Source: Bifidobacterium breve
GTDB lineage: Bacteria > Actinomycetota > Acidimicrobiia > Acidimicrobiales > Ilumatobacteraceae
NCBI GenBank assembly: GCA_943325435.2
Contig: CALPPK020000125.1
Coordinates: 1 to 5,240 of the forward strand
Direction of reading: 5' to 3'
Length of the DNA stretch: 5,240 bases
Position 1 is the first letter of the stretch. Each line of letters begins with the position of its first letter. The translations under genes were made by a program, and so were the position numbers. Shown here one piece after another: positions 1 to 5,240 of the stretch. Under the pieces are notes generated by a model. That model saw only the letters and a list, made by a program, of their open reading frames with translations. It ran no database searches and was not told the DNA's origin.

Positions 1-21
1 AGCCATTACTAGGGTAGGAAC

Positions 22-1275
22 ATGGATTTTGTTTACCCACCCCAAGCCGACACGTACCGCACAAAGGTGCGCGCCTTCCTCGACGCCAACCTTCCAAAAG
101 ACTGGAAGGGCATCGGTGCTCTGAATCATAAAGACGCCGCTGCATGGACTGAAGAGTGGCGCGAGAAGTTGGCAAAGAATGATTTCCTTGCCACCACGTG
201 GCCAAAGGAATACGGCGGCGCCGGACTCACTGCTATCGAGTCATTAGTTATCGCAGAAGAATTCGCACTCTCTGGCGTTCCAGGTGGTGGACCAAATGAT
301 GGTTTCGGAATTGGCATGTTGGGTAACACCATCCTTGCTGTCGGTACTGAAGAGCAGAAGAAGCATTTCCTTCCTCGCGTTCTTTCCGGTGAAGATCGTT
401 GGTGCCAGGGTTACAGCGAGCCATCGGCCGGTTCTGACCTTGGAAACTTGGGATGTCGCGCAGTTCTTGACGGCGATGAGTGGGTCATCAACGGTCAGAA
501 GATTTGGACATCAGCTGGTCACCTTGCAAACCATATTTTCGTTCTCGCTCGTACGTCACCAGATGACGTGAAGCATCGCGGTATTACATTCCTCCTTGTT
601 GACATGCGTCAAAAAGGTGTGGAAGTACGCCCCATCAAGATGATGTCGGGCGATTCTGAATTCAACGAAGTGTTCTTTACAGATGCGCGTTGTCCGAAAG
701 AAAACGTTGTTGGTGAAATCAACGGCGGCTGGATGGTCGCAATGACACTTCTCGGTAACGAGCGTGGTGCTGGTGCAGTTGTTTCCGGTATCTCATTCCG
801 TGGCGAACTCGACAAGCTCACTCGTTTGGCAACAGATAAGGGACTCACAAAAGACCCACATATCCGCCAACGTCTGGCTCAGGCACATATCAAGGTTGAG
901 ATCATGCGTTTCCTCGGATACCGCGCTCTTACTGCATTCCTTAATGGAAATCAGCCTGGTCCAGAAGCGTCAATCGGCAAATTGTGGTGGAGCGAATACC
1001 ACAAGGAAGTAACAGAACTTGCAGTTGACATTCTCGGTGCTGATGCATTGGTACCAGTTGGGCAAACACCTCACACTGCTTTCACTACTGACTCAGTGGG
1101 TTCACCAAACGACAGTGCAAACTGGGTTGGCGTGTTCTTGAACGCACGTGCCGGAACCATTTACGCAGGTACCAGCCAGGTGCAGCGTGGCATTGTGGGC
1201 GAACAAGTTCTCGGTCTTCCGAAAGAGCCTCGCGCCGACGGTGGTCCATGGAAGAACATTCCTGGCCACGGCTGA
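22..1275 (+). CDS. acyl-CoA dehydrogenase, FadE family (complete)
   Basis: This cytoplasmic FAD-dependent enzyme of 417 residues should desaturate an acyl-CoA thioester at the alpha-beta bond, passing electrons to an electron-transfer flavoprotein. The N-terminal helical domain (about 1-125) contains WPKEYGG (60-66). The middle beta domain carries GYSEPSAGSDLG (130-141) and KIWTSAG (160-166), which contact FAD and substrate in this family. The C-terminal helical domain ends with IYAGTSQVQRGIVGE (380-394). The usual catalytic Glu of MCAD-type enzymes, in the IYEGT motif, is Ala382 here. Glu247, in GNERG (245-249), is the likely base, as in mycobacterial FadE enzymes of steroid side-chain degradation. 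Those work as two-subunit heterotetramers, so a partner may be needed. The length is normal for the family. The ATG has an AGGAA-type ribosome site (16-20) very close by. Substrate is unknown; it could be a branched, steroid-like or ordinary fatty acyl-CoA. The family call is very secure. Confidence 0.96.
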   Translation: MDFVYPPQADTYRTKVRAFLDANLPKDWKGIGALNHKDAAAWTEEWREKLAKNDFLATTWPKEYGGAGLTAIESLVIAEEFALSGVPGGGPNDGFGIGMLGNTILAVGTEEQKKHFLPRVLSGEDRWCQGYSEPSAGSDLGNLGCRAVLDGDEWVINGQKIWTSAGHLANHIFVLARTSPDDVKHRGITFLLVDMRQKGVEVRPIKMMSGDSEFNEVFFTDARCPKENVVGEINGGWMVAMTLLGNERGAGAVVSGISFRGELDKLTRLATDKGLTKDPHIRQRLAQAHIKVEIMRFLGYRALTAFLNGNQPGPEASIGKLWWSEYHKEVTELAVDILGADALVPVGQTPHTAFTTDSVGSPNDSANWVGVFLNARAGTIYAGTSQVQRGIVGEQVLGLPKEPRADGGPWKNIPGHG

Positions 1276-1363
1276 TACTGCCTAAATAATGCAGTGGATT
1301 ATGACTCGATGACGCGTCGACCCCACAGACGCCCTAGCGTTTCAGTAGAACAAAGGAACACTC
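1276..1363 (+). other. intergenic gap with small hairpin and ribosome binding site
   Basis: This 88-base gap separates the dehydrogenase from the nitroreductase. It holds a short perfect inverted repeat, ACTGC (1277-1281) and GCAGT (1291-1295), with a nine-base AT-rich loop. No T-run follows, so it is a poor terminator. The AT-rich loop (TAAATAAT, 1283-1290) could instead be a -10 region for the downstream gene, but no -35 box is evident. An eight-base palindrome, GACGCGTC, lies at 1311-1318. AAAGGAA at 1352-1358 is a clear Shine-Dalgarno sequence five bases before the ATG at 1364. Read-through from the upstream gene seems possible. Confidence 0.4.
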
Positions 1364-2062
1364 ATGGCTGATAATCAGAACTCCCCAACAGATTTCGAAA
1401 CAGTGGTGCATGAGCGTCGCAGTATCCGTGGCTACAAGAAGCAGCCGGTACCTCGCGCTCTTCTTGAAGAAGTCATTGAACTCGCAAAGCGCGCACCGTC
1501 GTCAATGAATACTCAGCCATGGCATTACCACGTTGTCACTGGTGAACCGCTCGAGCACATTCGCAAAGGCAACACCGAGCGCATGATGTCGGGTTCAAAA
1601 GTTGATCGTGAAATCAAAATGAACCACGGCTATGAAGGGCCGCACCGTGATCGCCAGGTTGAAATCGCAATTCAACTTTTCGAAGCAATGGGAATTGAAC
1701 GTGATGACAAAGCTCGCCGTCAGGATTGGGTAATGCGGGGCTTTCGCCAGTTTGATGCGCCAGTATCAATCGTGATCACACTTGATAAGGCACTCGAACA
1801 TGACACCATCGCACACTTCGATTGTGGTGCAGCCACCTATGGTCTTGTTCTTGCAGCATGGTCTAAGGGTCTTGGTTCTGTAATCAACGGTCAAGGCATC
1901 ATGCAGTCACAGGTTGTTCGCGAACACGCCAACATTCCTGAAGACCAAGTCATCATGACTTGTGTCGCTATGGGCTTTCCTGATGAGGAATTCGTAGCAA
2001 ACGACGTACGTTCACGTCGCGCACCAAATGATGCAATGGCATCATTTGTCGGTTTCGACTAA
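1364..2062 (+). CDS. nitroreductase family FMN oxidoreductase (complete)
   Basis: This 232-residue cytoplasmic flavoprotein belongs to the NfsB/NfnB-like nitroreductase superfamily, whose members are usually homodimers using FMN and NAD(P)H to reduce nitro-aromatics, quinones or enones. The N-terminal FMN phosphate motif is ERRSIRGY (17-24). The second signature is RAPSSMNTQPWHYHV (43-57), where Ser46, Ser47, Asn49 and Gln51 typify FMN contacts. The C-terminal half has CGAATYGLVLAAWSKGLGS (154-172), the conserved dimer/flavin helix and glycine turn, then RSRRAPND near the end. The middle segment (about 70-125) is charged and variable, and probably sets substrate choice. Length is standard. 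The start has a strong AAAGGAA site. It may share a transcript with the acyl-CoA dehydrogenase upstream, hinting at a catabolic role, perhaps enoyl or quinone reduction, but the substrate cannot be read from the sequence. Its TAA abuts the stop of the convergent regulator. Confidence 0.94.
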   Translation: MADNQNSPTDFETVVHERRSIRGYKKQPVPRALLEEVIELAKRAPSSMNTQPWHYHVVTGEPLEHIRKGNTERMMSGSKVDREIKMNHGYEGPHRDRQVEIAIQLFEAMGIERDDKARRQDWVMRGFRQFDAPVSIVITLDKALEHDTIAHFDCGAATYGLVLAAWSKGLGSVINGQGIMQSQVVREHANIPEDQVIMTCVAMGFPDEEFVANDVRSRRAPNDAMASFVGFD

Positions 2063-2080
2063 CTACTTCTTAGTTTTTTT
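2025..2080 (+). terminator. possible terminator: hairpin in nitroreductase 3' end plus T-tract
   Basis: A perfect 10-base stem (2025-2034 with 2039-2048) closed by an AATG loop lies inside the last codons of the nitroreductase. A weaker ACTAA/TTAGT stem (2058-2062 with 2070-2074) runs directly into seven T's (2074-2080). The strong stem is about 25 bases from the T-run, so neither element is a textbook intrinsic terminator. Together they are the only candidate for ending plus-strand transcription here. The T-tract also encodes the Lys-rich tail of the convergent regulator. Confidence 0.3.
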
Positions 2081-2713
2081 CTTTGGTACGGGTTTATCCC
2101 AGCCCAAAGCTGCCTGAACTGTTTCTCCGGACTGGCTCATGTAACCGATGTAGGAAAGAATGTCCGCTTTCTGTTGTTCAGAAATGTCATTTACTTCGTC
2201 AAGGACGTTCATGGCTTGAACAATGAGGGTTCCGATGAGGATGAGATTCTTGCTGGTGCGGTCTCCCACAGCGGTGTTAGGTGATTGTGACAAGACCGAT
2301 TCAAGAACCAATTTCTGATTTGCCTGAAACCGTTCGGGGCTAACGCCACAACCCAACAAGTAAGTAATTGTCTGTATTCGCGCCTTCGCTAATTTCAGAA
2401 CATCGACATTGCCTTCAAGAACCAGATTGAGGCGTGTGGTCTCATCACTATTCGTTTGAACGAAAACTCCCATAAATGCAGCTTCGATTGATTGGGATAG
2501 CAACTCTTCTCGGGATCCGAAATAGCGGACCACATAATCGGTATGAACCCCTGCCTTTTCACAAATTCGTACAACCGTCACGTCTGATGGGGCAAATTCA
2601 AGAAGAAGCTGAATAGTGGCATTCAGCATGCGTGCCGTGGCCTCTGCCTGACTCAGCCGCGGTTTCTTCGGGGCCGGAACAGGCGGTTTCTTCTTCTTGG
2701 ATACTGGGGCCAT
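2063..2713 (-). CDS. TetR/AcrR-family transcriptional regulator
   Basis: This 216-residue, probably dimeric, DNA-binding repressor has an N-terminal TetR helix-turn-helix at about residues 22-72. The core is VTVVRICEKAGVHTDYVVRYFG (45-66 region) followed by SREELL (67-72), matching the family pattern of recognition helix, aromatic-Phe turn and S-x-E-x-L. The remainder (about 75-200) is helical and variable, as expected for the ligand-binding and dimer domain; the ligand is unknown. Both ends are Lys-rich: KKKK at 6-9 and KKKTKK at 211-216. The ATG at 2713 is preferred over an in-frame TTG at 2764, because a -10-like TACGAT sits exactly where a leaderless transcript starting at this ATG would need it, and because the 17-residue extension looks non-domain-like. 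The TTG has a weak AGGG upstream, so it cannot be excluded. The gene is divergent from the large RCC1 gene and convergent with the nitroreductase. Confidence 0.9.
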   Translation of the reverse strand: MAPVSKKKKPPVPAPKKPRLSQAEATARMLNATIQLLLEFAPSDVTVVRICEKAGVHTDYVVRYFGSREELLSQSIEAAFMGVFVQTNSDETTRLNLVLEGNVDVLKLAKARIQTITYLLGCGVSPERFQANQKLVLESVLSQSPNTAVGDRTSKNLILIGTLIVQAMNVLDEVNDISEQQKADILSYIGYMSQSGETVQAALGWDKPVPKKKTKK

Positions 2714-2719
2714 GTGACA

Positions 2720-2725
2720 ATCGTA
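2720..2725 (-). promoter_or_regulatory. candidate -10 box for leaderless tetR-family gene
   Basis: On the minus strand TACGAT fits the actinobacterial TANNNT -10 pattern. It occupies -12 to -7 relative to the A of the ATG at 2713, so transcription could begin at the start codon. No Shine-Dalgarno sequence precedes this ATG, which agrees with a leaderless message. No convincing -35 hexamer is seen. A nine-base palindrome, TAACGGTTA (2724-2732), overlaps the box and might be an autoregulatory site. Confidence 0.4.
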
Positions 2726-2788
2726 ACGGTTAGGAGAAAGGTCTAGAGCAGACGGATTAACCAATTAACCCTGCATTGAGCCCATACT

Positions 2789-2823
2789 GTGCATACCATG
2801 CACTAATTAAGCATACAATGCAC
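2789..2823. promoter_or_regulatory. putative tandem operator, two palindrome-like 15-mers
   Basis: Copy one (2789-2803) is a perfect inverted repeat, GTGCAT-ACC-ATGCAC. Copy two (2809-2823), AAGCATACAATGCAC, matches it at 12 of 15 positions and keeps the inner GCAT/ATGC arms. Centres are 20 bases apart, about two helical turns, so two dimers would bind the same face. Copy two covers the likely -10 box of the RCC1 gene and copy one covers the -35 position, the classic arrangement for repression. The adjacent TetR-family protein is the obvious candidate to bind, but this is inferred from position alone. Confidence 0.55.
2814..2819 (+). promoter_or_regulatory. candidate -10 box for the RCC1 surface-protein gene
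   Basis: TACAAT differs from TATAAT at one base and ends seven bases before the ATG at 2827, which would place the transcript start at or next to the start codon. No Shine-Dalgarno sequence is present, so the gene looks leaderless. The -35 position (about 2791-2796) does not match TTGACA and lies in the first operator-like repeat. This box overlaps the alternative in-frame ATG at 2818, which argues against that start. Confidence 0.45.
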
Positions 2824-2836
2824 AATATGACATTGT
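2822..2836. repeat. inverted repeat across the start codon
   Basis: ACAAT (2822-2826) and ATTGT (2832-2836) form a perfect five-base inverted repeat around the start codon at 2827. It could be a further regulator site or a weak RNA hairpin over the start of a leaderless message. The arms are short and AT-rich, so chance is a fair explanation. Confidence 0.2.
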
Positions 2837-2949
2837 TTCCTGCTTCACGAATCAAGACTTTCCTGCGCTGCAACCTGGCCGCCCTCATAGTTGGGCTAAT
2901 GGTGATTGCACTTCCTGTTGCTTTGCAGACCCCGCAGCGTGCTGATGCA
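2827..2949 (+). other. signal peptide coding region
   Basis: Residues 1-41 show a basic N-region (Arg8, Lys10, Arg14), a hydrophobic core from Leu17 to Leu33, and a small-residue cleavage motif ADA (39-41), with processing most likely before Ala42. There is no lipobox, since Cys15 lies before the core, and no twin-arginine motif. Export by the Sec route is therefore expected. Confidence 0.85.
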
Positions 2950-5240
2950 GCACCGATGACAGGTTTCACGCAAGTGACGGTCGGAACCGCTTTTACATGC
3001 GCATTGAAGTCTGATCAGACGGTGTGGTGTTGGGGTCTCAACTCAAGTGGTCAGTTAGGTGATGGCACAACCACAAATCGAAACCGGCCAGTGCAGGTGT
3101 CCGGTCTCACAGGAGTCATTTCTGTTGATAACCAAAGCGATTTTGCGTGTGCACTTAAATCCGACACCACCGTGTGGTGCTGGGGCTATGGCGGCTTCGG
3201 TCAGTTGGGCAACGGGGCTACTGCAAACTCAAGTACACCGGTGCAAGTGATAGAGCTATCTGGAGCGGGGTTGTCTGGCGTAACGCAGATCTCCACCGGA
3301 TATGGACACGTGTGTGCCGTCATTACAGGTGGAACAATCCGCTGTTGGGGATGGAATGTCAACCAGATGCTCGGAAACGGCACAACGACTAGCTCAAGCA
3401 CGCCAATTTCCGTGAGTGGAATCACTACGGCATCTGAAATTCGAGCCGGCGCCTGGCAAAACTGTGTTCTGCTCGCCAATCAAACACTGACCTGTTGGGG
3501 AGGCGGCACAGGCGGTTTCCGTGGTGACGGCAATGCGACCAATGCGAGCACCAAGACCAGTGCCACTGGGATCACAGGCGTGACGATGCTCTCGGACGCA
3601 AAGGGTCAACACATCTGTACCAAACTCGCAGACCAAACAGTGAAGTGTTGGGGGTACAACGATCATGGTCAGGTTGGTGACAACACTCAGGTCGACAAGA
3701 GTTCTCCGGTAGTTATTTCAGACCTCACCGGGGTGACTGGAATATCATCTGCCAACCACACATCATGCGCAATCAAGAGCGATGCCACTGTGTTGTGCTG
3801 GGGTTGGGGCTACTACTACCAACTCGGCAACGGAGGAAATGCGGACAAGTTTGTTCCCACTGCAGTTTCTAATGTTACCGGAGCTACTCAAGTCTCTGCT
3901 GGGTACACACACACTTGCGTCCTTCTTACAGATACGAGCATTCAATGTTGGGGTAGGAACAACTCTGGCGAGCTAGGGGATGGCACCGTGACTAACCGCG
4001 CCACCGCAGTTTCAGTATCGGCACCGCCTGTTGCCCTTGCGACACCAACATCGGTTGTAGCTACCGCAACGGCGTCAACTCTGAAGTCAGTCAGTGTGTC
4101 GTGGGCAGCCAATGCCAACGCTGCTTCATTCACTGTGAAGATCTATAACTCTGCTGGCTCCTCATTGCTCGGTACCAAAACAAGTGTGACGGGTACTTCA
4201 ACAACCATTACTTCTTCTACGTATGGGTCGATTGCAGACAATACGGCCTACAAGATCACGGTGACAGCCATTGGTGATGGAACCAGCTATCTCACCTCTT
4301 CTGAAAGTTCACAGGCTTCTGTCACGACGAACTCTCTATCTACGCAAACACCAGTAGTGCTTTCTTCCACTAGTGGCACATATGGAACTGATCTCACTCT
4401 TGATACATCTGGTGGTTCTGGTAGTGGTGCTGTTACCTATGCAGTCACAACAACGGGTACCGCTGGTTGCTCAATCATTAGTGGCACCACGTTGAGGGCA
4501 ACATCGCCCGGTACGTGCACTGTTACAGCAACAAAAGCCGCGAGCGGCGTCTATTCGGCTGATTCATCAACGGCAACAACGGTGACGTTTTCTAAGAAGA
4601 CACAAACTGCTCTTGCGGTTACTACAACTTCTGGCGATGCAATTACTGGAATCACTGTTGCCACTACCGGTGGCTCAGGAACTGGTGCAGTTACATCTTC
4701 TGTTACGTCTGGCACTGCGACGTGCACACTTACATCTGGTGTTGTAACAGCAAAAACATCAGGCACATGTTCTCTTACTGTTACTAAAGCAGCTGACTCG
4801 ACATACCTGGTTGAGTCGGTCACCGCGACGTTGACCTTCACTGGTGGGGCCGTAGTAGCTACCACTACAACAACGGCAGCACCAGCATTGTCGATTGTCA
4901 TTCAAGCCCCAGTCACGACTGTCGCGCAAGGTCAGGCATCAGTGGCAACGGTTGCGCCGACAACCACAACCCTTCCCGTTCTTGGCGCTAGTGGGTTACC
5001 GGTTCCAACGACAACTTCGACGACGATTGCAACTGCGAAGTCAAAAACAGTTGTGACAACAACAACTGTGGCGCCCCGTGTGACGACAACCACTGTCGGT
5101 CCGCCTTCTGCTGGCAAGGTGGAAGCCGGACAAACGGCAGTGCAAGTAGATGGTGTTGACACTGATGCGAAAGTGTCTCGTGAAAACAACCAGATGGTTG
5201 TGAACGCAGGTTCAGTCAGTGCCACATTGTCCGGAACAGA
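2827..5240 (+). CDS. large exported RCC1-repeat / Fn3 / Ig-like surface protein (3' end outside window)
   Basis: The reading frame stays open from 2827 to the window edge: 804 complete codons with no stop. Order of parts: signal peptide (1-41), seven RCC1-type blades (about 49-398), an Fn3-like domain (405-501), two related Ig-like modules (507-588 and 592-671), a Thr/Val/Ala-rich linker (673-762) and the start of another domain (763 on). Such architecture is typical of secreted or wall-attached actinobacterial proteins that bind ligands or other surfaces. No catalytic motif is visible, so adhesion or binding is inferred rather than shown. The ATG at 2827 is preferred because of the -10 box placed for a leaderless message; an in-frame ATG at 2818 would add three residues. 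Putative operator repeats and a divergent TetR-type gene suggest regulated expression. The C-terminus, including any anchor such as a sorting signal or membrane helix, is missing. The frame and domain calls are firm; the exact function is unknown. Confidence 0.93.
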   Translation, partial: MTLFPASRIKTFLRCNLAALIVGLMVIALPVALQTPQRADAAPMTGFTQVTVGTAFTCALKSDQTVWCWGLNSSGQLGDGTTTNRNRPVQVSGLTGVISVDNQSDFACALKSDTTVWCWGYGGFGQLGNGATANSSTPVQVIELSGAGLSGVTQISTGYGHVCAVITGGTIRCWGWNVNQMLGNGTTTSSSTPISVSGITTASEIRAGAWQNCVLLANQTLTCWGGGTGGFRGDGNATNASTKTSATGITGVTMLSDAKGQHICTKLADQTVKCWGYNDHGQVGDNTQVDKSSPVVISDLTGVTGISSANHTSCAIKSDATVLCWGWGYYYQLGNGGNADKFVPTAVSNVTGATQVSAGYTHTCVLLTDTSIQCWGRNNSGELGDGTVTNRATAVSVSAPPVALATPTSVVATATASTLKSVSVSWAANANAASFTVKIYNSAGSSLLGTKTSVTGTSTTITSSTYGSIADNTAYKITVTAIGDGTSYLTSSESSQASVTTNSLSTQTPVVLSSTSGTYGTDLTLDTSGGSGSGAVTYAVTTTGTAGCSIISGTTLRATSPGTCTVTATKAASGVYSADSSTATTVTFSKKTQTALAVTTTSGDAITGITVATTGGSGTGAVTSSVTSGTATCTLTSGVVTAKTSGTCSLTVTKAADSTYLVESVTATLTFTGGAVVATTTTTAAPALSIVIQAPVTTVAQGQASVATVAPTTTTLPVLGASGLPVPTTTSTTIATAKSKTVVTTTTVAPRVTTTTVGPPSAGKVEAGQTAVQVDGVDTDAKVSRENNQMVVNAGSVSATLSGT
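2971..4020 (+). repeat. seven RCC1-type blades, a complete beta-propeller
   Basis: Seven tandem units of 50-55 residues each carry a C-x9-C-W-G signature, with cysteine pairs at 58/68, 108/118, 163/173, 213/223, 264/274, 314/324 and 364/374. Most continue with a G-Q-L-G-D/N-G turn and a P-V-x-V strand, the RCC1 pattern. Start-to-start spacings are 50, 55, 50, 51, 50 and 50. Seven blades match the eukaryotic RCC1 fold, and the array begins and ends mid-repeat as a closed ring would. Blade four is degenerate at the GQLG turn (GGFRGDG, 229-235), and about five extra residues (near 144-149) separate blades two and three. The paired cysteines probably form disulfides in this exported protein. Confidence 0.92.
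4039..4329 (+). other. fibronectin type III-like domain
   Basis: Residues 405-501 show the Fn3 pattern: a strand with SVSVSW (421-426), then [10 protein letters not shown] (435-444), then the Y-K-I-T-V-T-A strand (475-481) ending in a serine-rich edge. The tyrosine before alternating hydrophobics and the early tryptophan are typical landmarks. It probably acts as a spacer between the propeller and the Ig-like modules. Confidence 0.75.
4345..4839 (+). repeat. two tandem Ig-like modules
   Basis: Residues 507-588 and 592-671 are diverged copies of one module. Each begins with Q-T, has a GGSGxGAVT turn (529-537 and 615-623), a cysteine pair (548/564 and 633/648), a GTC-x-(V/L)-T-(A/V)-T-K-A-A segment (562-572 and near 646-656) and a final Y followed by a strand ending TF. 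This kind of module is common in actinobacterial surface proteins. The cysteines probably form one disulfide per module. Confidence 0.75.
4843..5112 (+). other. Thr/Val/Ala-rich low-complexity linker
   Basis: Residues 673-762 are dominated by Thr, Val, Ala and Pro, with T-runs at 679-683, 712-715, 744-747 and 753-756 and an [12 protein letters not shown] stretch (716-727). It is probably an extended, possibly O-glycosylated, wall-spanning stalk. LPVLG resembles a loose LPxTG-like motif but lacks the Thr and is followed by more coding sequence, so it is not a sorting signal. Confidence 0.7.
5113..5240 (+). other. start of an unidentified further domain
   Basis: From residue 763 the composition changes back to ordinary folded-looking sequence, with alternating hydrophobics (TAVQVDGVD, 770-778; [16 protein letters not shown], 788-803). 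This suggests another beta-rich extracellular domain cut by the window edge. I do not recognise the family. Confidence 0.45.

Noticed and set aside
126..1012. Four open frames of 68-95 codons within the acyl-CoA dehydrogenase gene
   Set aside because: They are off-frame or antisense overlaps of a clearly conserved full-length gene.
2756..2770. ATTAACC direct repeat with eight-base period
   Set aside because: It is short, AT-rich and not aligned with either promoter; chance is likely.
2757..2969. Minus-strand open frame of 70 codons opposite the signal-peptide region
   Set aside because: It overlaps the promoter, operator and signal peptide of the large gene antisense, with no recognisable domain and no ribosome site.
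3059..3976. Several 60-92 codon open frames on both strands within the RCC1 array
   Set aside because: All lie inside the continuous long frame with the seven-blade pattern and show no coding signature of their own.
4972..5010. LPVLG resembling a sortase LPxTG motif
   Set aside because: The Thr is absent, there is no hydrophobic segment and basic tail after it, and the coding frame continues for more than 80 residues.
4551..5225. Two Val/Thr-rich minus-strand open frames (116 and 97 codons)
   Set aside because: They are antisense images of the Thr/Val/Ala-rich stalk and Ig-like modules; their low-complexity composition follows from the ACN/GTN codons of the real gene.

Overview
The window most resembles an actinobacterial chromosome of middling GC content, plausibly an aquatic member of the Acidimicrobiia. 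This rests on the FadE-type acyl-CoA dehydrogenase, the TetR-family regulator, apparent leaderless starts, and a large exported protein with RCC1 blades, Ig-like modules and Thr-rich linkers. It is an inference from style; no rRNA or marker gene is present.

Left part (1-2062), plus strand: a complete acyl-CoA dehydrogenase (22-1275) is followed after an 88-base gap by a complete FMN nitroreductase-family oxidoreductase (1364-2062). They could be co-transcribed. The middle holds a TetR-family repressor on the minus strand (2063-2713). Its stop codon directly abuts the nitroreductase stop, so the two genes converge with no spacer.

Right part: 113 bases separate the repressor from a divergent large gene (2827 to the window end, open at its 3' end). 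This gap holds two copies of a palindrome-like 15-mer 20 bases apart. One copy covers a likely -10 box, which suggests that a dimeric regulator, perhaps the neighbouring TetR protein, represses the large gene. The large gene encodes at least 804 residues: a signal peptide, seven RCC1-type blades (a full propeller) each with an identically spaced cysteine pair, an Fn3-like domain, two Ig-like repeats with their own cysteine pairs, a Thr/Val/Ala-rich linker, and the start of a further domain. It is probably a cell-surface or secreted binding or adhesion protein.

The first two genes suggest acyl-CoA and redox catabolism. The regulator and surface protein form a second, divergent unit. No RNA gene, mobile element or CRISPR array was seen. 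There is no gene-free stretch longer than about 115 bases.
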